Assembly (NCBI RefSeq): GCF_013816785.1
Contig: NZ_JACDDV010000005.1
Span: 1 to 64,000 of the forward strand
Reading direction: 5' to 3'
Source: Sphingomonas sp.
GTDB lineage: Bacteria > Pseudomonadota > Alphaproteobacteria > Sphingomonadales > Sphingomonadaceae
Length of the DNA stretch: 64,000 nucleotides
Below are positions 7,920-20,703 of the stretch, one piece after another. The first letter of the stretch is position 1, and each line of letters opens with the position of its first letter. Position numbers and translations under genes: made by a program. Under the pieces are notes generated by a model. It saw nothing but the letters and a program-made list of their open reading frames with translations. It searched no databases and was not told the DNA's origin.

Positions 7920-9269
7920 ATGAGGATGGCGACGGGGGTGAATAAGGCAGAAGTATCGCCACGCCCAATCGCCGCGAGCCTCCCTGAATCCTTCCAGACG
8001 GTGCCGATTCCCGGCCGAGGGGCGGGCTTCTGGCGCAAGATGGGCGCCTTCGCCGGGCCCGGCTACCTCGTCGCGGTCGGCTATATGGACCCGGGCAACT
8101 GGGCGACTGACTTGGCCGGGGGTTCGGCCTTCGGCTACACCTTGCTGTCGGTTATCCTCCTGTCGAACATCATGGCGATGGTGCTGCAGGCGCTGTCGGC
8201 CAAGCTCGGCATCGTCACCGGGCTCGACCTCGCCCAAGCGTGTCGCGCCCACTATAGTCCGCCGGTTCGTATCGCGCTGTGGCTGCTATGCGAACTGGCG
8301 ATCATCGCCTGCGACCTGGCCGAAGTGCTGGGGACCGCCATCGCGCTGCAACTGTTGTTCGGGATTCCACTGGTGTGGGGCGTGATCCTGACCGCGCTCG
8401 ACGTGCTGATCATCCTGCTTCTGCAGCAGCGCGGCTTCCGCTGGCTCGAAGCCTTCGTCATCGCCCTGTTGATCATCATCGGCGGCTGCTTCGCGGTCGA
8501 ACTCGCGCTTGCTCAGCCGAGCATCGCGGCGATTGCCGGAGGACTCGTGCCGCGACCCGAAATCGTCTCGAATCCAGCCATGCTGTACATCGCCATCGGC
8601 ATCATCGGCGCGACCGTCATGCCGCACAACCTCTACCTGCACAGTTCGATCGTCCAGACCCGCCGCTTCGACCAAAATCCCGAGGGCAAGCGCGAGGCGA
8701 TTCGCTTCGCCACTCTCGACAGCAGCATTGCGCTGAGCCTCGCGCTGTTCATTAACGCCGCCATTCTAATTCTCGCCGCCGCCACCTTCCACCAAGCAGG
8801 GCGGACCGAGGTGGCCGAGATTCAGGACGCCTATCATCTGCTGACGCCGATGCTGGGCCTCGGCATGGCCAGCACCCTGTTCGCCGTGGCGCTGCTCGCC
8901 TCGGGGCAGAATTCGACGATCACCGCAACGCTGGCCGGGCAAATCGTGATGGAAGGCTTTTTGAATATCCGCCTTCCCGCCTGGCTTCGCCGCCTCGTGA
9001 CGCGAGTGCTGGCGATCATCCCCGCGGTCGCGGTCGCCGCCGCTTACGGCGAGGCAGGAACGGCCAAGCTGCTTGTGCTGAGCCAGGTTGTGCTGAGCTT
9101 TCAGCTACCGTTCGCGGTGGTACCGCTGGTCAAATTCACCAGCGACCGCGGCAAGATGGGCGAGTTCGTCAACTCGACATTGCTCAAGGTCGCGGCCTGG
9201 GTCATTTCGACGGTCATCATCGCCCTCAACCTGAAGCTGTTGGCGGACGTGTCGGGACTGTTCGGCTAA
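7920..9269 (+). CDS. mntH: Nramp-family divalent metal (Mn2+/Fe2+) transporter
   Basis: 449-residue inner-membrane proton-coupled divalent metal importer. The Nramp signature [13 protein letters not shown] in the first helix holds the metal-binding Asp and Asn, and [10 protein letters not shown] in the sixth helix provides the conserved Met-Pro-His. About eleven hydrophobic segments follow in the expected spacing. The start at 7920 has a GGAGCAGGGG ribosome-binding site. It lies 48 bases behind the ferritin-like pair on the same strand, so metal uptake and exported metal-binding proteins are probably co-expressed. No upstream MntR site was recognised. The last bases overlap the end of bpt convergently. 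Confidence 0.92.
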   Translation: MRMATGVNKAEVSPRPIAASLPESFQTVPIPGRGAGFWRKMGAFAGPGYLVAVGYMDPGNWATDLAGGSAFGYTLLSVILLSNIMAMVLQALSAKLGIVTGLDLAQACRAHYSPPVRIALWLLCELAIIACDLAEVLGTAIALQLLFGIPLVWGVILTALDVLIILLLQQRGFRWLEAFVIALLIIIGGCFAVELALAQPSIAAIAGGLVPRPEIVSNPAMLYIAIGIIGATVMPHNLYLHSSIVQTRRFDQNPEGKREAIRFATLDSSIALSLALFINAAILILAAATFHQAGRTEVAEIQDAYHLLTPMLGLGMASTLFAVALLASGQNSTITATLAGQIVMEGFLNIRLPAWLRRLVTRVLAIIPAVAVAAAYGEAGTAKLLVLSQVVLSFQLPFAVVPLVKFTSDRGKMGEFVNSTLLKVAAWVISTVIIALNLKLLADVSGLFG

Positions 9270-10072
9270 GCGTCGACCAGGATGCGGCGTGGGCTGCGGG
9301 TCGGCAGCGTGACGTCGATCCTGGGGGCATCGGCCTCGCCTGCGTCCATCGACCGCCAGCCGTCGCGGCCAAGACGCTCGAGCGGACGGAAGGTCGCTTT
9401 GTAGGCCATTCGGCTCGACCCTTCGACCCAGTAGCCGAGGTAGACATAGGGAAGGTTCGCCCGCGCGGCGCGGATGATGTGGTCGAGAATGATGAAGGTG
9501 CCGAGGCCTTTGCGCGATCCCGGGCCGACATCGTAGTAGCTGTAGATCATCGACAGCCCATCGCCCTGCTGATCGCTCAGGCAGGCGCCGACCAGCTTGC
9601 CGGGGCGCCCGCCTATCGACGGCTCGCGATATTCGATGACATAGGTGCGAACCGGGGTCTGCTCTACCATGTCGGCATAATCATGCTCGTCCATTTCGGC
9701 CATGCCGCCGCCGGGGTGCCGCTGGGCGAGATAGGTGCGGAGCAGCGCATATTGTTCCTCGGTGCTCCACGGACGGCAAGCGCTGACCTCCAGATCGGCG
9801 TGGCGGCGCATCAGCTTGCGTTGGGTAGCGTTAGGCTCGAATCGGTCGGCGGCAACGCGAACCGAAACGCAGGCCGAGCAATCCACGCAGCTGGGCCGAT
9901 AGGCCACCGATTGCGAGCGGCGGAAGCCAATGCGGCCAAGTGCCTCGTTGAGCTCGCCCGAGTTGCGGCCGTTCAATTCGGTGAACACCTTCCGCTCGAC
10001 CTTGCCCGCAAGATAGGGGCACGGTGAAGGGTTGGTGACGAAGAATTTCGGGAAGCGGAATGGTGCGCTCAC
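9266..10072 (-). CDS. bpt: aspartate/glutamate leucyltransferase (N-end rule)
   Basis: 268-residue Bpt protein, related to eukaryotic arginyltransferase ATE1. It transfers leucine from Leu-tRNA to proteins with N-terminal Asp or Glu, marking them for ClpS-ClpAP degradation. Family features: N-terminal [19 protein letters not shown], the cysteine cluster [13 protein letters not shown], and the GNAT-like C-terminal region [17 protein letters not shown] and [19 protein letters not shown]. The first methionine in this frame (10072) gives the expected N-terminus. It is convergent with mntH and seems to be transcribed alone. Confidence 0.92.
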   Translation of the reverse strand: MSAPFRFPKFFVTNPSPCPYLAGKVERKVFTELNGRNSGELNEALGRIGFRRSQSVAYRPSCVDCSACVSVRVAADRFEPNATQRKLMRRHADLEVSACRPWSTEEQYALLRTYLAQRHPGGGMAEMDEHDYADMVEQTPVRTYVIEYREPSIGGRPGKLVGACLSDQQGDGLSMIYSYYDVGPGSRKGLGTFIILDHIIRAARANLPYVYLGYWVEGSSRMAYKATFRPLERLGRDGWRSMDAGEADAPRIDVTLPTRSPRRILVDA

Positions 10073-10202
10073 CCTGTCCGGCCTTTCGCAATGGTTACGA
10101 AACTCTTTATGCGACCGGTAAACGCGGTTGGAAAGGGGCTGGTACTACGAAAAGAGGGTTAAGGGGGGATGCTGTCCCGCGACTGGACGGAACGAGGTTA
10201 AT

Positions 10203-11429
10203 TCAATCGAGCTCCGCGCGCTCGACATCGAAGCCGGCGCCTTCCAGGCGCTCGACCAGAAGTTCGATGGCACGAGCGTCGCGGGCCTCGCCTTCGACCT
10301 CGATCACCGTATCCTTGGCCGGAAGGCGGGTGAAGATGCGCTGATGCTGGACCTCAATGATGTTGACGCCGCTGGCCTGGAAGCAGGCGGTGATCGAGGC
10401 GAGTGCGCCGGGCCTGTCCTGCGCCGCGATCCGGAGCCGGGCGATCCGCCCGCAGCGAACCAGCTCGCGCACCAGCACGTTGGCCAGCAAATGAGGGTCG
10501 ATATTGCCGCCGCACAAGATTGTCCCGACCTTGCGCCCCTGGTAGCGCTCGGGATTGGCGAGGATCGCCGCGAGGCCTGCTGCACCCGCCCCTTCGACCA
10601 CCGATTTTTCGATTGCGACGAGCAGCGCGACGGCATGCTCGATCGCTCGTTCGTCGACCAGGTCAATGCGGTCGACCAGATCGGCGATGATGGCGCGGGT
10701 TAGCTGCCCCGGCTCCTTGACCGCGATGCCCTCGGCCAACGTGTCGCCGCCGATCGCACCATGGCCGTCCTCGACGACATTCTTCATCGATGGGTAGAGT
10801 TCCGCTTCGACCCCGATGATTTCGATGCCTGGTTTCAACGCCTTGGCCGCCGTGGCGATTCCGCTGATCAGCCCGCCGCCACCGATCGGCACCACCAAAG
10901 TGTCGAGGTCGGGCACGTCCTCTAGCATTTCGAGCGCGACCGTGCCGGCGCCGGCCATCACCGCCGGATCGTCGAACGGATGGACGAAGACCAGCCCGCG
11001 CTCGGCCTCGAGTTGCCTGGCATGTGCGTGCGCCTCGTCAAACGTCTCGCCGACCAGCTCGACCGTCGCGCCATGGCCCTCGGTCTGGGTCACCTTGATC
11101 GTCGGCGTGTTGACCGGCATCACAATCGTCACCGGAATGCCGAGCCGCCGGCCGTGATAGGCGACCGCCTGTGCATGATTGCCCGCCGACGCCGCGACCA
11201 CGCCGCGCCGGCGGTCGTCTGGATTGAGCTGCAGCAATTTGTTGAGCGCGCCGCGTTCCTTGTAGGCGGCGGTGAACTGTAGATTCTCGAACTTCAGCCA
11301 GACTTCGGCACCGACCATTTCGGACAGGGTGCGGCTGCAATGGACGGGCGTGCGAACCACCGCGCCATCAATGGCAACGGCGGCGGCGCGAATATCGTCC
11401 AGGGTCGGCCGGGTCGTGCAATTGTTCAT
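10203..11429 (-). CDS. ilvA: threonine ammonia-lyase with C-terminal ACT domain
   Basis: 408-residue PLP-dependent enzyme converting threonine to 2-oxobutyrate, the first step of isoleucine synthesis. The PLP lysine is in FTAAYKERGALNK, with SAGNHAQAVAY and the glycine loop VVPIGGGGLISGIA. A short ACT-type domain occupies the last 80 or so residues (DRPGALASITACFQASGVN). Such single-ACT forms differ from the long two-ACT IlvA of E. coli, so a catabolic or weakly regulated role is possible. It diverges from the amidohydrolase gene across about 53 bases. Confidence 0.9.
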   Translation of the reverse strand: MNNCTTRPTLDDIRAAAVAIDGAVVRTPVHCSRTLSEMVGAEVWLKFENLQFTAAYKERGALNKLLQLNPDDRRRGVVAASAGNHAQAVAYHGRRLGIPVTIVMPVNTPTIKVTQTEGHGATVELVGETFDEAHAHARQLEAERGLVFVHPFDDPAVMAGAGTVALEMLEDVPDLDTLVVPIGGGGLISGIATAAKALKPGIEIIGVEAELYPSMKNVVEDGHGAIGGDTLAEGIAVKEPGQLTRAIIADLVDRIDLVDERAIEHAVALLVAIEKSVVEGAGAAGLAAILANPERYQGRKVGTILCGGNIDPHLLANVLVRELVRCGRIARLRIAAQDRPGALASITACFQASGVNIIEVQHQRIFTRLPAKDTVIEVEGEARDARAIELLVERLEGAGFDVERAELD

Positions 11430-11482
11430 CGGTTGGGGTGCCTAGCCCTTCCGCACAAAGCAAACAATGCTATGCCGTCGCC

Positions 11483-13132
11483 ATGCTGAAACCCCCGTTC
11501 GCGCTTGCCACGCTGCTCATCGCCACCAGCCCCGTGGCCGCCCTCGCCGATACGTTGGTGACCAACGCCAACGGCATTCAGGTTGATACCAACGGTAAGC
11601 TGCAACATTTCACCGGGTTACTGATCGGCGACGATGGCAAGGTGGAGCGGTTGCTTCAAAAGGGTGATGGGGCACCCAAGGCCCAAAAGCGGATCGACGC
11701 AGGTGGGCGAACTCTGCTTCCCGGATTGATCGACGCCCATGGCCATGTCTTGGGGCTCGGTCTCGGCGCGATCCAGCTCGACATCACCGGCTCCAAATCG
11801 CTTGCCGAGATGCAGCAGCGACTACGCAATTATGCGACCGCCAATCCCGGCACCGGCTGGATCCTCGGGCGCGGCTGGAACCAGGAACTGTGGGCCGATA
11901 AGCGCTTCCCGACCACGGTCGATCTCGACGCGGTGGTCGCCACGCGTCCGGTGTGGCTCGAGCGGGTCGACGGCCATGCTGCGGTCGGCAACAGTGCAGC
12001 GCTGAAAGCCGCGGGGGTCACTGCCGCGACCCAGGCGCCATCGGGCGGGCGGATCGAGAACGGGCTGTTCGTAGACACCGCGCGCGGCTTGGTGGAAGGC
12101 AAGATTCCTCCGGCCAGTGTCGCCGATCGCGACCGCGCGCTGAAGGAAGCGCAGCGCATTCTCCTGTCCAGCGGGCTGACCGCAGTCGCCGACATGGGCA
12201 CGTCCCTCGACGACTGGAAAGCGATGCGCCGACTGGGGGATGCAGGCGCACTTAACTTCCGCATCCTCAGTTACGCGGCCGGCCCGGAGGCGTGGCCGGT
12301 CATCACTGGAGGCAAGCCGACGCCTTGGCTCTACGGCGGACGGCTCCGCATGGCGGGGATAAAGCTTTACGCCGACGGGGCGCTCGGGTCGCGCGGGGCG
12401 TGGCTCAAGGCGCCTTATGCCGACAAACCCGACACCAATGGGCTGCGTTTCCTGACCGATGCCGAGCTCGACAGACAGGCGGGCGACGCCGCGGCGCACG
12501 GCTTCCAGATCGCGGTCCACGCCATTGGCGATGCCGCCAACGCGCAGGTGATCGGCGCCTATGAGCGGCTGACCAAACGCTATGGCGCCGCCCGGCGCTG
12601 GCGGATCGAGCATGCACAAATCATCGACCCAAAGGATATTCGACGCTTGAAGCCGGCCGGGATCATCGCCTCGATGCAGCCGACCCACCAGACCAGCGAC
12701 CGGACCATGGCCGAGGCGCGGCTAGGACCTAGTCGGTTGGCGGGCGCCTATGCGTGGGCGACCATCGCGAAGTCGGGAGCGCGGCTCGCGTTCGGGTCCG
12801 ATTTCCCGGTCGAATCGCCCAATCCCTTCCCGGGCCTGAGCGCCGCGATCAGCCGCCAGGGCCTCGACGGCATGCCCCCGGGCGGCTGGCGACCCGAAGA
12901 GCGGGTGAGCTTCGAAGCGGCGCTGGCCGGCTTCACGCGCGGCGCGGCATATGCCGGCTTCGCGGAAGATCGCATCGGCTCGCTCGATCCCGGCCGCTAC
13001 GCCGACTTCATCCTCGTCGACCGCGACGTGAGCAAGGTGTCGCCAAGCGATCTCGGGCGGACGAAAGTGCTCGAAACCTGGGTCGCAGGAAAGCAGGCTT
13101 GGACTAGCGCGGACGCGAAGCCCGCTCGCTGA
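11483..13132 (+). CDS. secreted amidohydrolase (YtcJ-like, amidohydrolase family 3)
   Basis: 549-residue metal-dependent amidohydrolase with an N-terminal signal peptide (MLKPPFALATLLIATSPVAA, cleavage near ALA-D). Metal ligands: HxH-type GLIDAHGHVLGLG, the Lys region GIKLYADGALGSRGAWL, AVHAIGDAAN, RIEHAQIIDP and the Asp in FGSDFPVES. The overall architecture matches YtcJ-like hydrolases that remove N-acyl groups or cleave amides. The start was chosen at the signal-peptide Met; an in-frame ATG 45 bases upstream is unlikely. The substrate is unknown. It converges on the DsbD-like gene with only three bases between stops. Confidence 0.88.
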   Translation: MLKPPFALATLLIATSPVAALADTLVTNANGIQVDTNGKLQHFTGLLIGDDGKVERLLQKGDGAPKAQKRIDAGGRTLLPGLIDAHGHVLGLGLGAIQLDITGSKSLAEMQQRLRNYATANPGTGWILGRGWNQELWADKRFPTTVDLDAVVATRPVWLERVDGHAAVGNSAALKAAGVTAATQAPSGGRIENGLFVDTARGLVEGKIPPASVADRDRALKEAQRILLSSGLTAVADMGTSLDDWKAMRRLGDAGALNFRILSYAAGPEAWPVITGGKPTPWLYGGRLRMAGIKLYADGALGSRGAWLKAPYADKPDTNGLRFLTDAELDRQAGDAAAHGFQIAVHAIGDAANAQVIGAYERLTKRYGAARRWRIEHAQIIDPKDIRRLKPAGIIASMQPTHQTSDRTMAEARLGPSRLAGAYAWATIAKSGARLAFGSDFPVESPNPFPGLSAAISRQGLDGMPPGGWRPEERVSFEAALAGFTRGAAYAGFAEDRIGSLDPGRYADFILVDRDVSKVSPSDLGRTKVLETWVAGKQAWTSADAKPAR

Positions 13133-13135
13133 GCC

Positions 13136-15136
13136 CTAGCGCTGTCTCGCAGCGCGTTCACTCAACATGCCCGGGGTGAGGATTTGCGGCAGTTCCTCGG
13201 GCTTCGCCTTGCCGGGCTCGTACCACAGATAGAGCGGCGCCCCGGCTCGCCCCTGGCTTTCCAAGAAGCGGGTGATCGCTGGATCGCCGTTGGTCCAGTC
13301 GCCGACCAACACCTTGACCCCCGCCCTGGCGAACGCCGCGCGGGTCGACTCCCGCTCGATCGCGGCGGCTTCATTGGCTTTGCAGGTCAGACACCAGTCG
13401 GCGGTGAAATAGACGAACGCCGGGTGCCCGGCGGCAAGCTCGCGCTGGACCGCCGCTTCGCTCCATACTCCGGCGCCGAGGGGAACGCGCGACGCGGACT
13501 GCTGCAGTTGCGGCACGAGCATTGCCGCCGCGCCACTCAGCAATAGCGCGGCGCCGAGCGCCATGAGGCCGCCAGATTCGCCGCGCCGCTGCCGCCTACC
13601 CGCCCACGCAAGCAGCAATACCAGCGCCGCGACCGCAGTAAGACCGACACCGAGCGCCGCTATTCCTGCTTGCCGGTAAAGCAACCACAGGCAGCCAACC
13701 GCAGTCGCCGCCATCGGGATAGCGAGGAAGCGCTGCAACCGCGCCATCCACGCCCCCGGCTGCGGCAGTCGGCGGCGGAGGGCGGGGACGAACGCGACGA
13801 CCACGAACGGCAGCGCGAGGCCGAATCCCAGCGCCGCGAACACCGCGATTGATCCGTAGGCGGGCAGCAGCAGGGCAATGCCCAGCGCCGCCCCGAGGAA
13901 AGGCCCGGCGCAAGGCGTCGCGACGAACGCAGCCAGGGCGCCGGTACCAAAGCTGCCGGTCGGTCGGGTCTCGCTGCCGATCACTGGCAGCTCGAAGATG
14001 CGCAGTAGGTTCAATGTGATCGCGGTGGCGAGCAGCAGAAGGATAACAGTGGTGCGCGGGTCCTGCAGTTGGAATGCCCAGCCGGCCGACCTGCCCCCGG
14101 CGCGGATCGCGAGCAGCAGTGCTCCGAGCAGGCCGGTGCCGACGATCGCGCCGCCCGCATAGGCGATCGAATCGCGCCGCGCCGCGCGCTCGTCGCCGCC
14201 CGATTTGGCCAAGTGCAACGCCTTCAAGGCAAGGATCGGGAAGACGCATGGCATCAGGTTGAGGAGAATTCCACCGACCAGCGCGCCGAGGATCGCCAGG
14301 ACGACGGCGTTAAACCCCAGCGCGCCTACGGCGCCGATCGGGCTGCCGCCTGGCGGGACCGCACCGGGCACCGCGACAATCTCCAGCCCGCGACCGTCAC
14401 CGAGCGCGAGCACGCCGGTCAGCCGCTGTGGGGATCCGCGCCGATGCTTGAGTTCGACCACCAGCGTGTCGCCGACTCGGCGGAAGGTTTGCGGCGCGGC
14501 ATAATCGATCGGGCCCTCCTCGGCCGGAAAGAAATAGGGCTCGCCGATCGTCACGTTGCGCGGCAACGGGACCGCAATCCCGACCTTCTCACCTTTGATT
14601 TCGAACCGTGCGGTGCTGGCGAGCGGTCGCGGCAGAGCGCGGCGCCAATCGTCGAAGCGGGTATTCGCGGTCGGCCGGCCAACCCCGACCGAAAGATCGA
14701 GCGCGAAGCTGCCCTTTTCGGGCACGCAGACCTGATCGGTGCAGGCGAGCCAGCGCGCTTCGGCACGGATTGGCAGGTTGTCCGACGCATCGGCGGGAAC
14801 CTTGAGCCGGGTCAGGATCGCATGGTCGCGCTCGTAGACATAATTGACGATGCCGGCGACCAGCAGCTTCGATGGCACCGGGTAGCGCAATGGTCCGACG
14901 CTTGCGCCCCTGGGCAGCGTCCACTGGATCGTCATCGGCAACCCGGCGTCGCCGGGATTGAGCCAGTAGCCGTGCCAGCCCGGGCTGGTGTGCATCAGGA
15001 TCGCGATCTCCACCTCGCCGCCCGGGTGCGCCGGTCCTTCCGCGACCAGCTCCGGCCGGATCGCGTTGCCGCGCGGCAATTGCGCCAGCGCAGGCTGGGC
15101 AATCAGCGCGGCGAACAGAAGGAGAAAGCGAAGCAT
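13136..15136 (-). CDS. thiol:disulfide interchange protein DsbD/ScsB type
   Basis: 667-residue inner-membrane electron conduit that brings reducing equivalents from cytoplasmic thioredoxin to the periplasm. A signal peptide (MLRFLLLFAALIAQPALAQ) leads into an N-terminal periplasmic domain with a cysteine pair (WLACTDQVCVPEKG). Next comes an eight-helix CcdA-like domain with cysteines in NLMPCVFPILALK and ATPCAGPFLGAALG. The C-terminal thioredoxin domain has YFTADWCLTCKANE (CxxC). The start at 15136 has a GCGGGGGCG ribosome-binding site. An ATG at 15154 that overlaps the metH stop as TGATG is an alternative. Its place directly after the methionine operon suggests co-transcription. Confidence 0.9.
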   Translation of the reverse strand: MLRFLLLFAALIAQPALAQLPRGNAIRPELVAEGPAHPGGEVEIAILMHTSPGWHGYWLNPGDAGLPMTIQWTLPRGASVGPLRYPVPSKLLVAGIVNYVYERDHAILTRLKVPADASDNLPIRAEARWLACTDQVCVPEKGSFALDLSVGVGRPTANTRFDDWRRALPRPLASTARFEIKGEKVGIAVPLPRNVTIGEPYFFPAEEGPIDYAAPQTFRRVGDTLVVELKHRRGSPQRLTGVLALGDGRGLEIVAVPGAVPPGGSPIGAVGALGFNAVVLAILGALVGGILLNLMPCVFPILALKALHLAKSGGDERAARRDSIAYAGGAIVGTGLLGALLLAIRAGGRSAGWAFQLQDPRTTVILLLLATAITLNLLRIFELPVIGSETRPTGSFGTGALAAFVATPCAGPFLGAALGIALLLPAYGSIAVFAALGFGLALPFVVVAFVPALRRRLPQPGAWMARLQRFLAIPMAATAVGCLWLLYRQAGIAALGVGLTAVAALVLLLAWAGRRQRRGESGGLMALGAALLLSGAAAMLVPQLQQSASRVPLGAGVWSEAAVQRELAAGHPAFVYFTADWCLTCKANEAAAIERESTRAAFARAGVKVLVGDWTNGDPAITRFLESQGRAGAPLYLWYEPGKAKPEELPQILTPGMLSERAARQR

Positions 15137-15153
15137 CGTCGCCCCCGCTAGCA

Positions 15154-17774
<2,621 letters not shown>

Positions 17775-17778
<4 letters not shown>

Positions 17779-18842
17779 GCAGCGAGGATCATCGGTTCGA
17801 GGCCGGCCAATATTGTTCTCGAAGGTGCGCACGGGACGGCGCGCGGCGTGCAATCGCGCGCCGCCCCGGTGATCGCGGCGATGTGCCGAGGAGTCGTACC
17901 GCAGCATCCGCCGACAATGTTGACCAGGCCGGCGTCGAACCATTCCGCCACCTGGCGCGCGGTTTCCTCCGCGCTTTCGTCATAACAGCCAAGCTCATTG
18001 GGCAGCCCGGCGTTGGGATAGGCCATCACCAGAGTCTCGGCGGTGGCCGAAAGCGCGGCAAGGTGCGGCCGAAGCTGCGCCGCGCCGAACGAGCAATTGA
18101 GGCCGATGGTCAGCGGTCGGGCATGGCGCACGCTCGCCCAGAACGCCTCAACCGTGTGGCCGGAGAGGTTGCGGCCGCTCAAATCGGTCAGAGTCATCGA
18201 AATCATGATCGGCAAGTCGCGGCCGAGCGCGGCACCCGCTTCGAGCGCGGCCATGATCGCCGCCTTGGCATTCAACGTGTCGAACACCGTTTCGATCAGA
18301 ACCGCGTCGACCCCGCCCTCGACCAATGCGTCGATCTGCTCGCGATAAACCGCCTTGACCTCGTCAAAGTCGACTTCGCGATAGCCCGGGTCATTGACCT
18401 TTGGCGACAGCGAAAGCGTCTTATTGGTTGGGCCGCAGGCGCCCACGACCCAGCGCGGCTTGCCGTCGGCGGCGGTGGCGGCATCGACCACTTCGCGAAT
18501 GATCGTCGCCGCGGCGCGGTTGATGTCGACGACCAGATGCTCGGCGCCATAATCGGACTGGCTGATGCGGGTCGCGTTGAAGCTGTTTGTAGCGAGAATG
18601 TCCGCCCCGGCATCGACGAAACGCCCGGCGATCGCGCGGATGATATCGGGCCGCGTCAGGTTCAGCAGGTCGTTATTGCCGCGCTGATCATGGTTGAGGG
18701 TCAGCTTGCCGCGATAATCGGCTTCCTTCAGCTTCTCGTCCTGAATCATCGTGCCATAGGGGCCGTCCTTGATCAGGATACGGGTCGCGGCGGCGGCGCG
18801 GATGGCGGCGGCCACCCCCCCTGAGCCTGTCGAACGGGTCAT
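17775..18842 (-). CDS. metH: homocysteine S-methyltransferase module of split MetH
   Basis: 355 residues equal to the first module of MetH. Substrate and Zn-site features are DGPYGTMIQ at the N-terminus, GLNCSFGA (first Zn cysteine) and [12 protein letters not shown] (the other two). It binds homocysteine and receives the methyl group from the cobalamin module encoded downstream. The start at 18842 overlaps the metF stop as ATGA, and its stop overlaps the start of the second metH gene as ATGA. The first residues (MTRSTGSGG) are encoded by a short repeat-like sequence containing CTGAGCCTGTCGAACGGG (18823-18840), so the N-terminus may have been altered by a repeat insertion. Confidence 0.93.
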
Positions 18843-19741
18843 GCCCTTACTCCCAGCATGTGACAGATGGCGTAGGCCAGCTCGGCACGGTTGAGTGTGT
18901 AGAAATGGAAATGGCGAACCCCGCCGGCGTAAAGCTGGCCACACAGTTCGCCGGCTAGCGTCGCCGCGACCAGCTGCCGCGCGGCGGGCAAATCGTCGAG
19001 CCCTTCGAACAAATGGTCCATCCATCCGGGGATTGCCGCGCCGCACATCCCGGCGAAACGGCGGGTCTGGGCGACGTTGGACACCGGCAGGATGCCCGGC
19101 ACGATCTCGATGTCGGCGCCGCGCGCCGCGACCCGGTCGCGAAAACGAAAGAAGCTTTCGGCCGAGAAGAAGAATTGAGTAATTGCCCGGTCGGCGCCGG
19201 CGTCGATCTTGCGCAGAAGATTGTCGAGATCGCTATCCGGGCAATCCGAGTCGGGATGCACCTCGGGGTAAGCGGCGACCGAAATGTCGAACGGCGCGAC
19301 CTGCTTCAGTCCCGCCACCAGCTCGGCGGCGTTGGCATAGCCCTGAGCATGCGGCGCGTATGGCTGGCCGGGCTCGCTGGGGTCGCCGCGCAGCGCGACG
19401 ACGTGGCGGACGCCCGCTTCCCAATAGGCGCGGGCGACATCGTCGATCTCGCCGCGGCTCGCCCCCACGCAAGTCAAGTGCGCAGCCGGCGTCAAATCGG
19501 TGTCGCGCACGATTCGCTCGACCGTCGCGTGCGTCCGCTCGCGGGTCGATCCGCCGGCGCCATAGGTGACCGAGACGAAGCGCGGCCGAAGCGGTGCCAG
19601 CGTCTCGATAGAGTGCCACAGCGTTTCGGCCATGGCGTCGGACTTGGGCGGGAAAAATTCGAAGCTGACGGCGATATCGCCGCGCGCCTCGGCGAACAGG
19701 GGCGAATGCGCCGCAAGCGCGTCGAGGGCCTGACGGTTCAT
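18839..19741 (-). CDS. metF: methylenetetrahydrofolate reductase
   Basis: 300-residue flavin enzyme reducing 5,10-methylene-THF to 5-methyl-THF, the methyl donor for MetH. Family motifs: VSFEFFPPK near the N-terminus, VSVTYGAGGSTRERTH, HLTCVGASRGEI, ALRGDPSEPG, and FFFSAESFFRF. The start at 19741 overlaps the stop of the ArsR-methyltransferase gene as ATGA. The order regulator-metF-metH1-metH2 makes the operon a complete remethylation unit for homocysteine. Confidence 0.95.
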   Translation of the reverse strand: MNRQALDALAAHSPLFAEARGDIAVSFEFFPPKSDAMAETLWHSIETLAPLRPRFVSVTYGAGGSTRERTHATVERIVRDTDLTPAAHLTCVGASRGEIDDVARAYWEAGVRHVVALRGDPSEPGQPYAPHAQGYANAAELVAGLKQVAPFDISVAAYPEVHPDSDCPDSDLDNLLRKIDAGADRAITQFFFSAESFFRFRDRVAARGADIEIVPGILPVSNVAQTRRFAGMCGAAIPGWMDHLFEGLDDLPAARQLVAATLAGELCGQLYAGGVRHFHFYTLNRAELAYAICHMLGVRA

Positions 19742-20703
19742 GCCGCCGCCCTCTGGCGTTTGGCCACCGGCTGGGTCGCGCGCCACAGGATTACCGTCAG
19801 CTCGCCGCCTTCGAGCCGCTCGATGCGGTCGAGCTTTAGCCCGGCGGCGGCGAACCAGCCGCGCATCGCGTCGTCCGCAAAGCCGAGGCGAAGGTGCGCG
19901 TCCTGCTCGCGCAGCTCGGCCCGCTCGTGCTGGGCAAAATCGATCACTAGCAAGCGCCCGTCCGGCTTCATGACGCGCGCCGCTTCGGCAATTGCCGCGC
20001 CCGGTTGCTGGGCAAAATGTAGCACCTGGTGGAGGATGATGCTGTCGGCGCTGCTGGCCGCTAGCGGCAGCGCGTACATGTCGCCCTGGCGAAGGCTGGC
20101 CGTGCAAATGCCCGCGGCCTCCAGCTTGACGCGGGCGAGGCGCAGCATGTCCGACGAACGGTCGATGCCGACCGCGCTTCTGGCGCGCGGCGCGAACAGT
20201 TCAAGCATCCGTCCGGTGCCAGTACCGATGTCGAGCAGCGCGCCCAGCGGCTTGTCGTCGAGCATCTTCTCGATCGCCCGCTCGACCTCGTCGTCGGGGA
20301 CGTGCAGCGCGCGAATGCTGTCCCAGGTCGAGGCGCGCGCCTCGAAATAGCGGCGGGCGGCCTCGGCGCGGTCGATCCTGACGGCCTCCAGCCGCGCATT
20401 GTCGCCGGCGAACAAGGCTTCCGCTTCCCCGTCGGCCCAGCCCGCGAACAGGTCGAACAGGGGTGCCGAGCGAGCCGTTTCCGCCAGCTGAAGGAAGACC
20501 CAACTTCCTTCCTTGCGCCGGCCGACAAGCCCGGCGTCGCTCAGGATCCGCACGTGGCGCGATACCCGCGGCTGGCTTTGCCCTAAGACCTGCGCCAGCT
20601 CGCCGACCGACAATTCCATCGTTTTCAGCAGGACGACGGTTCGCAGCCGCGTCGGGTCGGCCAACGCCTGGAAAAGGGCGGCAAGGGGAAGTTCTCTGCT
20701 CAC
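19738..20703 (-). CDS. ArsR-family regulator fused to a SAM-dependent methyltransferase
   Basis: About 321 residues. An N-terminal winged helix (LFQALADPTRLRTVVLL, LGQSQPRVSRHVRIL) is fused to a class I methyltransferase domain with motif I LLDIGTGTGRMLELF and HQVLHFAQQP. This fusion is found next to methionine-cycle genes in alphaproteobacteria. The methyltransferase fold may act as a SAM/SAH sensor rather than an enzyme (inference). The start is placed at GTG 20703, just before SRELPLAALFQALADP. A TTG at 20739 is in frame but lies in the promoter. The stop overlaps metF as ATGA. It probably represses or tunes its own operon through the inverted repeat at 20712-20733. Confidence 0.85.
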   Translation of the reverse strand: MSRELPLAALFQALADPTRLRTVVLLKTMELSVGELAQVLGQSQPRVSRHVRILSDAGLVGRRKEGSWVFLQLAETARSAPLFDLFAGWADGEAEALFAGDNARLEAVRIDRAEAARRYFEARASTWDSIRALHVPDDEVERAIEKMLDDKPLGALLDIGTGTGRMLELFAPRARSAVGIDRSSDMLRLARVKLEAAGICTASLRQGDMYALPLAASSADSIILHQVLHFAQQPGAAIAEAARVMKPDGRLLVIDFAQHERAELREQDAHLRLGFADDAMRGWFAAAGLKLDRIERLEGGELTVILWRATQPVAKRQRAAA

